DNA from: a virus
Reading direction: 5' to 3' (one strand)
DNA: 39,929 nucleotides
Virus record (IMG/VR): IMGVR_UViG_3300042691_043283
Location: 1-39,929 of that record
Shown here piece after piece: positions 7,269 through 13,589 of this stretch. The notes beneath the pieces were generated by a model. The model was not told the origin of the DNA. It was given only the letters and a program-made list of their open reading frames with translations, and ran no database searches. Within the stretch, counting starts at the first letter, position 1; each line of letters begins with the position of its first letter. The position numbers and the translations under genes were made by a program.

Positions 7269-7670
7269 TTATTTGTATTCGCTTGGTACAGCAGCTTTTG
7301 TAGCTGCTAATTTTTCATCGTATTCAGTTTTGTAATCCGGCTTTTCATCTTCAGATATTATCTCGTTGCCTTTAATATCTGTTTTTGTAGCGCCTGGATT
7401 AGCTGCTTTTAAAGTAGCTATTTCAGTATCTTTTTCAGTTACTGAAGCCTCTAAAGCAGTTATTTTAGCAACGCTATCTGAACCTGCTTTTACAGAATCA
7501 GCAAGTTTTGCTGTAAGATCTGCGTTTGCAGTTTCTAACGCTTTAAATTTATCATCTAAGGCTTTTAAATGATCATCGTTTAAGCTATCTAAAGCTTCAG
7601 GTTTTTCAAATCCTGCTGCTGACAGTGCAACCGAAATGGTAGCAAATGCCGCTATTTTTAATTTACTCAT
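7269..7670 (-). CDS. Possible nested scaffold protein translated from within the protease gene
   Basis: Methionine 305 of the protease (MSKLKIAAFA) begins exactly at the start of the coiled-coil scaffold-like part and is preceded on the minus strand by an unbroken run of A residues, the kind of leader that supports initiation in Bacteroidota. In-frame expression would give a 133-residue scaffold without the protease. Phage lambda does the same with Nu3 inside gene C. The hydrophobic start of this segment (KIAAFATISVALSAAGF) is unusual for a scaffold and could instead be a helix that inserts into the capsid. This is inferred from sequence layout only. Confidence 0.35.
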   Translation of the reverse strand: MSKLKIAAFATISVALSAAGFEKPEALDSLNDDHLKALDDKFKALETANADLTAKLADSVKAGSDSVAKITALEASVTEKDTEIATLKAANPGATKTDIKGNEIISEDEKPDYKTEYDEKLAATKAAVPSEYK

Positions 7671-8582
7671 ATTTTTTTTTGGTTGGTTTTGCGTGGATGG
7701 ACTGCCGGCTAATTCAAAGGCTTTATCTATTGCCTGATTTAAGTTTCCGATAGAATCAATTAAGCCGTTGTTTACTGCGTCTGATGCTACATAAACTTTG
7801 CCTGTAAAAATGTTTTCTTTTTTAATATCAAATTTTCCTGCTCTATTTTCTTGAACAGAGGAAACAAAATGATTATTTAATGGGTCAAGCATTTCTGTTT
7901 TGATGCGATCGTAATTATTTTTACGAGCTTCAGCAAATGCCGCGTTTTTATCAGTGCTTTGTGTTGCGTAGACCTCATGAAACTTTACGCCCATTTTTTC
8001 CCAAACAGGTTGCATATCATTAAATGAGATCATTGTACCTATTGAACCAATTCGATCAGTAGCAGAATTAGCCATGATGTAATCTGCTGAAGAACCAGCC
8101 CAATACATTGCACTTGCCATTAAACCATCAACGAAAGTAACAACCGGTTTGGTTGTGGCTTTTATTACGTTAGCTAATGATTGTGTTCCGTCAACTGTTC
8201 CTCCTGGAGAATCGCATTGTAAAATAATTGCAGAAATATTTGGATTAGCATCCGCTGCAAAAATTAAAGACTCAAATGTTTTTGTTCCGGGATCGCCACA
8301 ATTATCATGTTTCATAATTGGACCATCAATTGAAATGATGGCAACTGAATTTGGCAATGCATTAGACAATTGAAGATCGTTTGCCGAATAAGGTGAACGA
8401 TTGCTGTCTACTAACGTAATAGAGTTTTTACATAATTCCTCGGCTGTTGATTTGTCAAGATCTTTCCAAAATGAACCTCCTGCTAAAATAGAAGCAACTG
8501 ATTCTCCTAAAGAAGCAGCTGCTTGTTGTTCGATGTACCAAAATCCATTGGTTATAGCGAGAAGAATATTTTTTTTAGACAT
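7269..8582 (-). CDS. Head maturation protease (peptidase S49/SppA-type) with C-terminal scaffold domain
   Basis: Residues about 78-285 form an S49 serine-lysine protease: IISIDGPI, the clan-typical DSPGGTVDG (124-132), the nucleophile S157 in LMASAMYWAG and a probable base K212 in TQSTDKNAAF. This fold processes scaffold and capsid proteins during head maturation. After a proline- and glutamine-rich linker (about 293-303), residues 305-437 are alanine-, lysine- and glutamate-rich and mostly coiled coil, as in phage scaffolds. A second start at Met305 could give free scaffold. The gene follows a TGTCCTTT element by 47 bases. The leader has an inverted repeat, 8581-8605, that includes part of the start codon. 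The major capsid gene follows. Confidence 0.85.
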   Translation of the reverse strand: MSKKNILLAITNGFWYIEQQAAASLGESVASILAGGSFWKDLDKSTAEELCKNSITLVDSNRSPYSANDLQLSNALPNSVAIISIDGPIMKHDNCGDPGTKTFESLIFAADANPNISAIILQCDSPGGTVDGTQSLANVIKATTKPVVTFVDGLMASAMYWAGSSADYIMANSATDRIGSIGTMISFNDMQPVWEKMGVKFHEVYATQSTDKNAAFAEARKNNYDRIKTEMLDPLNNHFVSSVQENRAGKFDIKKENIFTGKVYVASDAVNNGLIDSIGNLNQAIDKAFELAGSPSTQNQPKKNMSKLKIAAFATISVALSAAGFEKPEALDSLNDDHLKALDDKFKALETANADLTAKLADSVKAGSDSVAKITALEASVTEKDTEIATLKAANPGATKTDIKGNEIISEDEKPDYKTEYDEKLAATKAAVPSEYK

Positions 8583-8605
8583 TGGTATTACTTAGTGATA
8601 CCAAT
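8581..8605 (-). promoter_or_regulatory. Inverted repeat covering the protease start codon
   Basis: ATTGGTAT 8581-8588 and ATACCAAT 8598-8605 are perfect inverted repeats with a nine-base loop. Two bases of the ATG at 8582 lie in the stem. In the transcript this could reduce initiation of the protease, whose dose must be low. It also accounts for most of the extra distance between the TGTCCTTT element and this gene compared with the other three sites. Confidence 0.4.
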
Positions 8606-8616
8606 ATTATTTTATT

Positions 8617-9114
8617 TTAATATCCCTTTAAAGGACATAAACCTTTGAAAATCGGGCTTTTGTCAACTCCTTCGCCATAAAATTCTACTTCATGTTCATT
8701 TCTTCCAGGAACATCATCTTTAGAATCGAATCTATTTTTAAACGATAACGGTTCCTCTTTTGTTCCAACCAAAATTTTCTCTCCGTTATTATCTGTAAGT
8801 AGAAGAATAAACTTTCGGTTTTTCATTTTATTAAATATAGCAACGAGTTCAGCTCTATTTTTAGGTACGTTACACATGAACTTTTTTAAATAAAATGTTC
8901 CATGATCATTTTCTGATTCAACATCTGTAAATCTTAAAGTTCCTTCGGTACCATAACCAAAGAACCATTTTTTTAAAGGTTTTAAAATAATCTCAGTATG
9001 TATAGCTCCTTCAAATACAGTTGGTATTGTTAAAACATCATCTTCAGGAATAAATATATATGAATTATTTCCTCCGAGATTATCATCATCGTGTCGTTTT
9101 ATGTCGTTTATCAT
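8617..9114 (-). CDS. Putative minor virion protein (165 aa)
   Basis: A soluble, probably beta-rich protein without membrane segments. It contains HTEIILKPLKKWFFGYGTEG, a middle block LVAIFNKMKNRKFILLLTDN, and a C-terminal stretch near NRFDSKDDVPGRNEHEVEFY. The last pattern, an aspartate-rich turn followed by a strand ending in a hydrophobic aromatic, occurs in small structural proteins encoded next to the head genes of Bacteroidota phages. This is from memory. The gene is the first of the head group, starts 2 bases after the upstream gene and carries the TGTCCTTT element in its 3' end. Function not certain; a head-tail joining or tail component is the likeliest. Confidence 0.5.
   Translation of the reverse strand: MINDIKRHDDDNLGGNNSYIFIPEDDVLTIPTVFEGAIHTEIILKPLKKWFFGYGTEGTLRFTDVESENDHGTFYLKKFMCNVPKNRAELVAIFNKMKNRKFILLLTDNNGEKILVGTKEEPLSFKNRFDSKDDVPGRNEHEVEFYGEGVDKSPIFKGLCPLKGY
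8630..8637 (-). promoter_or_regulatory. TGTCCTTT element before the head operon
   Basis: An exact copy of the eight-base element found before three other late modules. Here it overlaps the 3' codons of the 165-residue gene and lies 47 bases before the protease start. See the entry at 4004-4011 for the spacing comparison. Confidence 0.4.
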
Positions 9115-9116
9115 AA

Positions 9117-9710
9117 TTATTGTGGCTGAGGGACATTAAGGTTTAAAATTTTTATTCTATAACGGTAATAATCTTTCTTTACTGTTTCGTAAGAAATGAC
9201 TTCAAAATTTAATTTAAGGGTATCAATAATAACTTTTGAGATGGCTGTTTTTATAGAAAATTCGTGACCGTTGAGTTCTTTTTTTATATCACGAATTCTA
9301 ACAATTAGATCTTTATTTGCAGCTTCTTTATTAATTAATTGAATGAGATCTAAATACTTTTTCTTCCAATTGGTTTGTTGCTCTTGAAGCGCTAATAGGC
9401 TATCTAGGTTAGTACGGGTTAAATTTTTAATGTAGTTATCTACTGCTGTATTAAACGTTCTGGTATTAACGGCATTAATATTAAAACCATCGTAGTTAAA
9501 GTTTTTTTCAGAGATATTGATGTAGATATCATCGGGATAATCAATACAACTATCGGTAGGCCTACTATTAACTTTAAACAACTGCGAAGTAGCTATTTTG
9601 TAAATAATGTGCTCATCTGGAATTGTTACCGGATTACCAAAATTACTCTCTAAATAAGCTTTAACAAGAGGCTTACATTTTACTTTTACGGTAAGAAAAT
9701 TTGAAGACAT
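9117..9710 (-). CDS. Hypothetical protein beside the repeat array (197 aa)
   Basis: I place the start at the ATG at 9710 (MSSNFLTVKVKCKPLVKAYL). A longer frame to 9815 adds a basic, low-complexity leader that crosses one of the GTTACAAA repeats. The N-terminal part, with VKAYLESNFGNPVTIPDEHI, is well ordered and resembles a small family of uncharacterised proteins in Bacteroidota phages and integrated elements. The middle is a long helix with an RDIKKELNGHEF block, and the C-terminal third is basic. It is the nearest gene to the phased repeats, so it is a reasonable candidate for the protein that binds them. That is a guess; no DNA-binding motif is certain. Confidence 0.6.
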   Translation of the reverse strand: MSSNFLTVKVKCKPLVKAYLESNFGNPVTIPDEHIIYKIATSQLFKVNSRPTDSCIDYPDDIYINISEKNFNYDGFNINAVNTRTFNTAVDNYIKNLTRTNLDSLLALQEQQTNWKKKYLDLIQLINKEAANKDLIVRIRDIKKELNGHEFSIKTAISKVIIDTLKLNFEVISYETVKKDYYRYRIKILNLNVPQPQ

Positions 9711-10329
9711 AGGCAAAAATATTAAGTGTTTCTTTGTAAAACGAATATCATGCCAAATTATTAGAAAGTGTTTTACGGGAATTTTTTTGTAACGATGTGA
9801 CGGTTGTGACAACACACCTTAAAATAATGATAACCAATAGTTTAATTAGTTACAAATACATTTTTAAGTTTGTAACGCCTTGCTTTTGATTTGTAACGAT
9901 TTGCTTTTTTGTTTTTGCGTTACAAATAGTTTGTAACGGTGCTATTTTAGTTACAAATCTTAATTTTTTTTTGTAACTGTAAAAAACTTAGTAAAATCGC
10001 ACTTTTCAGCCTATTAACTCCTTATTCTTTTATCTTCGTCACTAAGTTACAAAAAAAATATAAAATAATAATAAGAAGAAAGGGAAAAAAGAAAATTTTT
10101 GATTTTGATAAAAAAATGTGAAAATCGGGCCGCTGATCAGCTTATTTTTTAGGCCTAAATTTTCTAATAATTAGGGTTATGGTGGCGCGGGGGACGGATG
10201 GCTGAACTATACATAAAATAAAAAGCCCCGGATCACTCCAGGGCTTTAAATAGTTTTTAAATGCGGGCTAAACATCCGCGCGGTAAATTTTTTGTGGCCG
10301 GTTTATATGACTTAAAATAGTTCTAGATT
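9711..10329. other. Long non-coding gap with phased GTTACAAA repeats (candidate origin)
   Basis: No gene is supported in these 620 bases. The eight-base word GTTACAAA or its reverse complement occurs nine times: 9786, 9849, 9869, 9890, 9919, 9930, 9950, 9970 and 10046 (start positions). Between 9849 and 9970 the start-to-start steps are 20, 21, 29, 11, 20 and 20 bases, all close to whole turns of the helix, with both orientations mixed. To the right comes an A-rich tract (10050-10130) and the palindrome GCTGATCAGC at 10132-10141, then a GC-rich patch at about 10182-10200. Iterons beside an AT-rich unwinding zone are the plan of a replication origin. Cooperative repressor operators would be the other reading. 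Confidence 0.55.
10222..10285 (-). repeat. 64-base direct repeat, copy 1, containing a terminator
   Basis: Identical over 64 bases to 10577-10640. The pair brackets the 65-residue zinc-ribbon gene. The first 26 bases (10222-10247) form the AAAGCCC/GGGCTTT terminator hairpin. The second part contains a GCGG/CCGC inverted repeat. Copy 1 sits just downstream of the zinc-ribbon gene on the minus strand and probably ends its transcript before the repeat array. Confidence 0.9.
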
Positions 10330-10527
10330 TTACTGTGTGTAAGCGTAAAACTCTTCTTTGTTTCCGCATTTAGGACAAACCAAAAGGTACATGTCATTTA
10401 TTACGGGTGATTTATCAGCCGTATCGGAATGTTTTCCAATCCAATCGCATTTACAACATTTCCATTTTTTATTTACATCTACCTGATGAAAATCAGGAGG
10501 TAATAAATTTGTCTTATCTTTTTCCAT
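10330..10527 (-). CDS. Zinc-ribbon protein (65 aa)
   Basis: Two CxxC knuckles (C24-x2-C27 in WKCCKCDW and C51-x2-C54 in LVCPKCGN) in a 65-residue chain form a rubredoxin-like or transcription-factor-type zinc ribbon. The flanking residues are polar. Such small metal-binding proteins in phage early regions usually bind nucleic acid or another protein, for instance RNA polymerase. The gene is isolated between two perfect 64-base repeats, each with a terminator, so it appears to be a separate unit that could have been moved or duplicated as a block. The actual partner is unknown. Confidence 0.7.
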   Translation of the reverse strand: MEKDKTNLLPPDFHQVDVNKKWKCCKCDWIGKHSDTADKSPVINDMYLLVCPKCGNKEEFYAYTQ

Positions 10528-10576
10528 AATGTTTACGTTTACAAATTAAAGTTAATGATTTTATTTAAAATATAAT

Positions 10577-10640
10577 AAAGCCCCGGATCACTCCAGGGCT
10601 TTAAATAGTTTTTAAATGCGGGCTAAACATCCGCGCGGTA
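10577..10640 (-). repeat. 64-base direct repeat, copy 2, containing a terminator
   Basis: Perfect copy of 10222-10285, starting 355 bases to its right. The terminator hairpin is at 10577-10602. The end of the repeat overlaps the last codons of the small frame at 10623-10772, so leftward transcription from the 71-residue gene should stop here. Confidence 0.9.
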
Positions 10641-10772
10641 TATGTCCGGTTTAAATCGGGGCTCAAAGAATGAATAAAAGCCTTTTGCTACCATTTCTAT
10701 CTTAGGCTGAACTATTATAACAGCTGCATAAATGGATTGCATTAGGAAGATTATATTTAATGTTGATGGCAT
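10623..10772 (-). CDS. Possible 49-residue protein
   Basis: A frame from the ATG at 10772 begins 5 bases after the stop of the 71-residue gene and ends inside repeat copy 2. The N-terminal part (LNIIFLMQSIYAAVIIVQP) is hydrophobic enough for a membrane segment, and the rest is mixed with several aromatic residues. The spacing fits an operon. The stop codon falling in a duplicated block is a reason for doubt. Confidence 0.35.
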   Translation of the reverse strand: MPSTLNIIFLMQSIYAAVIIVQPKIEMVAKGFYSFFEPRFKPDIYRADV

Positions 10773-10777
10773 TTGTA

Positions 10778-10993
10778 TTAAGAGCTTGCGATTGTTACGC
10801 GTTCGGAAACTATTAAATTTGTTTTATCAAACAAAGGCTCGGCCGTTTCTTCATTGTGATATTCTTTTACGTGTATCCTAAATCTATTCATTCGATTTTC
10901 AACTTCGTTTTCTACTGCAGTTTGAATTTGATCGTTATCCATATCTTCCGGCACATATGCCTCGTATGTTATTACAGCTAATACTCTTTTCAT
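10778..10993 (-). CDS. Hypothetical protein (71 aa)
   Basis: A small acidic protein with a beta-alpha-beta look: the strand RVLAVITYEAYVPEDMD, a helix DNDQIQTAVENEVENRM, then the strand RFRIHVKEYH and a C-terminal strand. This ferredoxin-like plan is common among small phage early proteins and says little about function. It follows the 62-residue gene after 9 bases and belongs to the early operon. Confidence 0.55.
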   Translation of the reverse strand: MKRVLAVITYEAYVPEDMDNDQIQTAVENEVENRMNRFRIHVKEYHNEETAEPLFDKTNLIVSERVTIASS

Positions 10994-11002
10994 GTTTTTG
11001 TT

Positions 11003-11191
11003 TTAATAATTAATTGATTTAATTTCTTTGTATAAACGCTCGCTCATATCGAAAAAAGACTGTTTAAAGTTAATTCTCTGGTGAATTGAAAGACTTTTAT
11101 ACCATTCGACACCCATCTCTAAGCAGTACCACAGTACTGAGTCTTCAAGATAAACCATTTCGCCATTTTTAAAGCTCTTCAGGAATTTCAT
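11003..11191 (-). CDS. Hypothetical protein (62 aa)
   Basis: A short helical protein rich in aromatic residues (EDSVLWYCLEMGVEWYKSL) with a C-terminal amphipathic helix. No motif recognised. The 11-base gap to the next gene and 13-base gap to the previous one are typical of the surrounding string of small early genes. Confidence 0.5.
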   Translation of the reverse strand: MKFLKSFKNGEMVYLEDSVLWYCLEMGVEWYKSLSIHQRINFKQSFFDMSERLYKEIKSINY

Positions 11192-11204
11192 AGGTTATAA
11201 TCCG

Positions 11205-11486
11205 TTAAAATTCCTTTCCGCAAAACGGGCAAAAATTATGAGCTATAAAAGATTTTGTTGATTTTTCATTACCGGATTTAGTTTTACGATATATCTTAAT
11301 TGATTGGCCAGTTTTATACCTCTGTGGTTTTGCTCTAAAACGTTGAAGTGTAGAAAGTTCAACTTCGATGTTTTGAATGGATTGATCGTTTTGTTTTGCA
11401 GCCTTGGTCATTTTATTAATACACACTGATACATCGTGTTTATAAGGCGTTGGTGTTGTTTTTTTTCCTGCTAATTGTTTTTTCAT
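11205..11486 (-). CDS. Small basic protein with C-terminal zinc knuckle (93 aa)
   Basis: The chain is strongly basic, which suggests nucleic-acid binding. It ends in CPFCGKEF, a half zinc-ribbon motif. A second metal-ligand pair is not seen within this protein (one cysteine at about residue 22 only), so it may dimerise or use histidines. Together with the zinc-binding proteins at 10330 and 13054 it gives this early region an unusual number of small metal-binding proteins. Function unknown. Confidence 0.55.
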   Translation of the reverse strand: MKKQLAGKKTTPTPYKHDVSVCINKMTKAAKQNDQSIQNIEVELSTLQRFRAKPQRYKTGQSIKIYRKTKSGNEKSTKSFIAHNFCPFCGKEF

Positions 11487-11490
11487 GGTT

Positions 11491-11709
11491 TTATTTTTTG
11501 ATTGTTTTAATTCTTCTCACACTAACCTTAAATGTTGCTTGTTCTTCATCCGTATCAATAGATCCTGAACGATTGTAGAATCCTGTACTTTTGATTTTAT
11601 CGAGTGCCTCTACAACTGAATGATTAAAATAATCTTCCGGCGTAAGCCATTCACGGCATTGTTGTGTGTTCATTGGAACTGCGATTGTTATTGTTACTTT
11701 TTTTTCCAT
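11491..11709 (-). CDS. Hypothetical protein (72 aa)
   Basis: The chain begins with a strand (KKVTITIAVPMNTQQCREWL), followed by a helix with TPEDYFNHSVVEALDKI and a C-terminal strand ATFKVSVRRIKTIKK. The fold looks like a compact alpha/beta protein. No catalytic or binding motif is visible. It lies between a lipoprotein gene and the basic zinc-knuckle gene with short gaps. Confidence 0.5.
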   Translation of the reverse strand: MEKKVTITIAVPMNTQQCREWLTPEDYFNHSVVEALDKIKSTGFYNRSGSIDTDEEQATFKVSVRRIKTIKK

Positions 11710-11726
11710 TGTTTTAATTTAAACTG

Positions 11727-11999
11727 TTATTTATAATTATGAAATTTATTCCTGCAGTTTGCTTTGTGTATGATATTTCGCCCGTCTGTACCGAATATTA
11801 TAATATATTGGCAGCTATCTATTGTCTTTTCTATTATTTGGTACTCAACTACATACCAGGTGCCGCTACTGTGTTCGTAGGATACAACTTCTGCATGTTT
11901 TTCAGATTCTTCGCCAACATTACTACAGGAAGAAATGCTAATGATTACCGCCATCGTTAAACTGAGAATAGTGGGCTTAATTAAATTTGATTTTGTCAT
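11727..11999 (-). CDS. Predicted outer-membrane lipoprotein (90 aa)
   Basis: The N-terminal hydrophobic segment ends in SISSC, a lipobox with the lipid-carrying cysteine at residue 25. Acidic residues follow the cysteine (CSNVGEESEKH), which in Bacteroidota often directs lipoproteins to the cell surface. The mature part is about 65 residues with strands, two further cysteines and a basic end. Phage-coded lipoproteins expressed early or from the prophage typically block re-infection at the cell surface (superinfection exclusion). That role is inferred from type and context, not from a recognised family. It starts 2 bases before the stop of the upstream gene. Confidence 0.65.
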   Translation of the reverse strand: MTKSNLIKPTILSLTMAVIISISSCSNVGEESEKHAEVVSYEHSSGTWYVVEYQIIEKTIDSCQYIIIFGTDGRNIIHKANCRNKFHNYK

Positions 12000-12001
12000 G
12001 A

Positions 12002-12286
12002 TTAACTTGTTTTTAAATTTTTAAGTGAAATAATTGTTTCGATAGCCGGTAAAATATTAAAGATAAATTCTGAATCTAAGTGTGTAATAGCGGATAAGTC
12101 GTTTATTCTCAAATAAGCAATGTGAGCAGCTTTAATTGAATAACCCATCGTTAAAAGATTAAGGAAGAGTTTGTACCCATGGTGTGAATTCATTGTGTAA
12201 AAAATATCTAAGTCGTCTCGGCTCTTATCAAAGTCTTCAGGAGTGGTTACTTTTCTAACATCGTGTATAAATGCGATTTTTTCCAT
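12002..12286 (-). CDS. Hypothetical helical protein (94 aa)
   Basis: Mostly helical, with the N-terminal strand EKIAFIHDVRKV and a C-terminal hydrophobic helix (about residues 70-90, FIFNILPAIETIISLKNL). No clear membrane-spanning segment and no motif I recognise. It ends 2 bases before the lipoprotein start, so the two may be co-translated. Confidence 0.5.
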   Translation of the reverse strand: MEKIAFIHDVRKVTTPEDFDKSRDDLDIFYTMNSHHGYKLFLNLLTMGYSIKAAHIAYLRINDLSAITHLDSEFIFNILPAIETIISLKNLKTS

Positions 12287-12300
12287 ATTAGTTTAGTGAT

Positions 12301-12591
12301 TTAGTTTTTATTTAAATTAAATACGTGGTTAAGTTCTTCTTGCTGGTACCATTGTAAATCAGTTACGTCTATATTAATTGGTTTTTTAATTATTATTTCT
12401 TCAGCGGTTTTTGGAGTAAGTAACTTTTTACCAAACCACCAACCTTGTTCTGATCGCTTAACATGAATTGGTATATTATCTATAATAAAAAGTTCACGTT
12501 TACGAAAAGCAATGCGTTTACCTTCAAAAAACAAGTGATTTGAATAAGTAATTATGTAAGGCTTTTCAATAGTTATGTTATTGCTTTTCAT
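12301..12591 (-). CDS. Hypothetical beta-rich protein (96 aa)
   Basis: The chain is a series of short strands with basic turns (KPYIITYSNHLFFEGKRIAF), then EQGWWFGKKLLTPKTAEEII, then a tail with QWYQQEELNHVF. The aromatic-rich middle suggests a small compact beta domain. No family recognised. It lies directly after the cassette-like site at 12611-12646. Confidence 0.5.
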   Translation of the reverse strand: MKSNNITIEKPYIITYSNHLFFEGKRIAFRKRELFIIDNIPIHVKRSEQGWWFGKKLLTPKTAEEIIIKKPINIDVTDLQWYQQEELNHVFNLNKN

Positions 12592-12610
12592 TGTATTATA
12601 ATTTAATGTA

Positions 12611-12646
12611 CGCTTAGCGATTAGTTAGCACCAATTAGCCAACGCT
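12611..12646. repeat. Cassette-like site B with inverted 13-mer
   Basis: Contains CGC-TTA-GCG, then GTTAGCACCAATT (12624-12636), the near-identical inverted match of AACTGGTGCTAAC at 12991-13003, and CCAACGC (12639-12645), which recurs directly at 12979-12985. The stop codon of the preceding 105-residue gene lies inside it. Confidence 0.5.
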
Positions 12647-12952
12647 CGGTTTAGTGGTGTCAAACCAATTATTATGATGATGTGCATTATTGCAAAAAAA
12701 TCCACACAAAGCACAACTTAAATTTTTAGTCTGTTCAAAATATTCATCTTCTGATGGTAAACTTTCTCCTGTAAGTGCTTTATGTAAACCCTCAATCCTT
12801 AAAGCCTTTGTTAAGTTTATTAGCTTTTCTTTTGAGGATAATTCAGGGTGTTTTAAATCATACGCCTTTAATAATTCAACAGGCTTTAAGTCTGCATTTT
12901 CTTTTGCAAACTTCACAAACCTTAGCATATCAACTTTACTATAATTTCTCAT
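12635..12952 (-). CDS. Small helical protein with Cys/His-rich C-terminus (105 aa)
   Basis: I use the ATG at 12952 (MRNYSKVDML). A TTG 30 bases upstream is less likely. The N-terminal 70 residues are helical and charged. The C-terminal part contains CALCGFFCNNAHHH, which could coordinate a metal ion. The stop codon lies in repeat site B, and the region in front of the gene holds site A, so the gene sits between two related structured sites, like a mobile gene cassette. Function unknown. Confidence 0.55.
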   Translation of the reverse strand: MRNYSKVDMLRFVKFAKENADLKPVELLKAYDLKHPELSSKEKLINLTKALRIEGLHKALTGESLPSEDEYFEQTKNLSCALCGFFCNNAHHHNNWFDTTKPSVG

Positions 12953-12978
12953 TTGTATATTGTTTTTAGTTATTAAAT

Positions 12979-13058
12979 CCAACGCACTTTAACTGGTGCT
13001 AACAGCACCTATGTCGCTATGCCCTTCGGGACACAGCGCATAGCTGCCTACCGTTATG
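12979..13058. repeat. Cassette-like site A with nested hairpins
   Basis: AACG at 12981-12984 and CGTT at 13052-13055 enclose two hairpins: GGTGCT/AGCACC at 12995-13009 and an imperfect stem of CTATG/CATAG plus GCT/AGC at 13009-13043 capped by CCC-TTC-GGG. The stop codon of the 64-residue gene is at 13054-13056, inside the site. Outer AACG/CGTT ends around folded arms recall integron attC sites, although the 7-base core consensus is not met exactly. Confidence 0.5.
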
Positions 13059-13248
13059 TTCCAGTTTGCGCAGCCGCACTTGGCATTAATGGCTTTCCGC
13101 ATCCCATACAAGTTCCATTACTCGTAAATATATTGCCAGTACATTTACAAAAGTTTTGAGCGTAAAGGTGTCCTGCTAATGCAGATAGTTGCACCTTTAA
13201 ATTCATAACTTCACTTTCTAATTGGTCAATTCTTTCTTTTGTTGTCAT
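13054..13248 (-). CDS. Small coiled-coil/zinc-knuckle protein (64 aa)
   Basis: Start at the ATG at 13248, one base after the stop of the previous gene. A longer frame runs back into that gene and is rejected. The first 25 residues are a heptad helix (MTTKERIDQLESEVMNLKVQ). Then come C34-x-C36 and C47-x2-C50 (FCKCTGN, TCMGCGK), a likely single zinc site, and an unusual tail ending QTGT that is encoded within cassette-like site A. A dimerising helix plus a metal knuckle suits a small regulator or adaptor protein. Confidence 0.6.
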   Translation of the reverse strand: MTTKERIDQLESEVMNLKVQLSALAGHLYAQNFCKCTGNIFTSNGTCMGCGKPLMPSAAAQTGT

Positions 13249-13249
13249 G

Positions 13250-13588
13250 TTATTCAGATACGCTAAAATTATAGTCATCATCTTCTGTAACAATTCGCAC
13301 TCTGATACCTTTTGCGTAATCGATCTCTCTAACCAATTTATTTCCATCGTACGCAGGAATTAGAGTACGATCCTTTTTGTGTGTTTTAATAAATCCAAAA
13401 CCTTCAATAAATCTGTTAGACCCAAAACGCAGGATCTGATTCGAAATGTGAACGGATAATTCTTCTAAGGTTTCAATATCAAAAAATGATTTAGACCATG
13501 CTTTTAATTCCTTTTTATTCCAAATTTTCTCATCGATCTCTATCTCATAGACATCTGTTCTTTCTGCTTCAACGCTAAATTTTTTCAT
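13250..13588 (-). CDS. Hypothetical protein (112 aa)
   Basis: A mixed alpha/beta protein that starts with strand KKFSVEAERTDVYEIEID, continues with a helix around residues 25-50 and ends with strands that include IRVRIVTEDDDYNFSVSE. The acidic end and alternating strands suggest a compact soluble domain. The next gene starts one base after this stop, so the two are coupled. No family recognised. Confidence 0.55.
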   Translation of the reverse strand: MKKFSVEAERTDVYEIEIDEKIWNKKELKAWSKSFFDIETLEELSVHISNQILRFGSNRFIEGFGFIKTHKKDRTLIPAYDGNKLVREIDYAKGIRVRIVTEDDDYNFSVSE

Positions 13589-13589
13589 C

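Noticed and set aside
9711-9815. N-terminal extension of the 197-residue protein to 9815
   Set aside because: It would run through a repeat and adds a low-complexity basic leader. The ATG at 9710 gives a well-formed start.
9786-10053. CRISPR array
   Set aside because: Repeat words are only eight bases, occur in both orientations and have very short spacers. No cas gene is present.
12611-13058. A genuine integron
   Set aside because: The 7-base core consensus is not met exactly and no integron integrase is in the window, so only a cassette-like resemblance is claimed.
13249-13347. Upstream extension of the 64-residue zinc-knuckle protein
   Set aside because: It lies inside the preceding gene in another frame. 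The ATG at 13248 directly after that gene's stop is the natural start.
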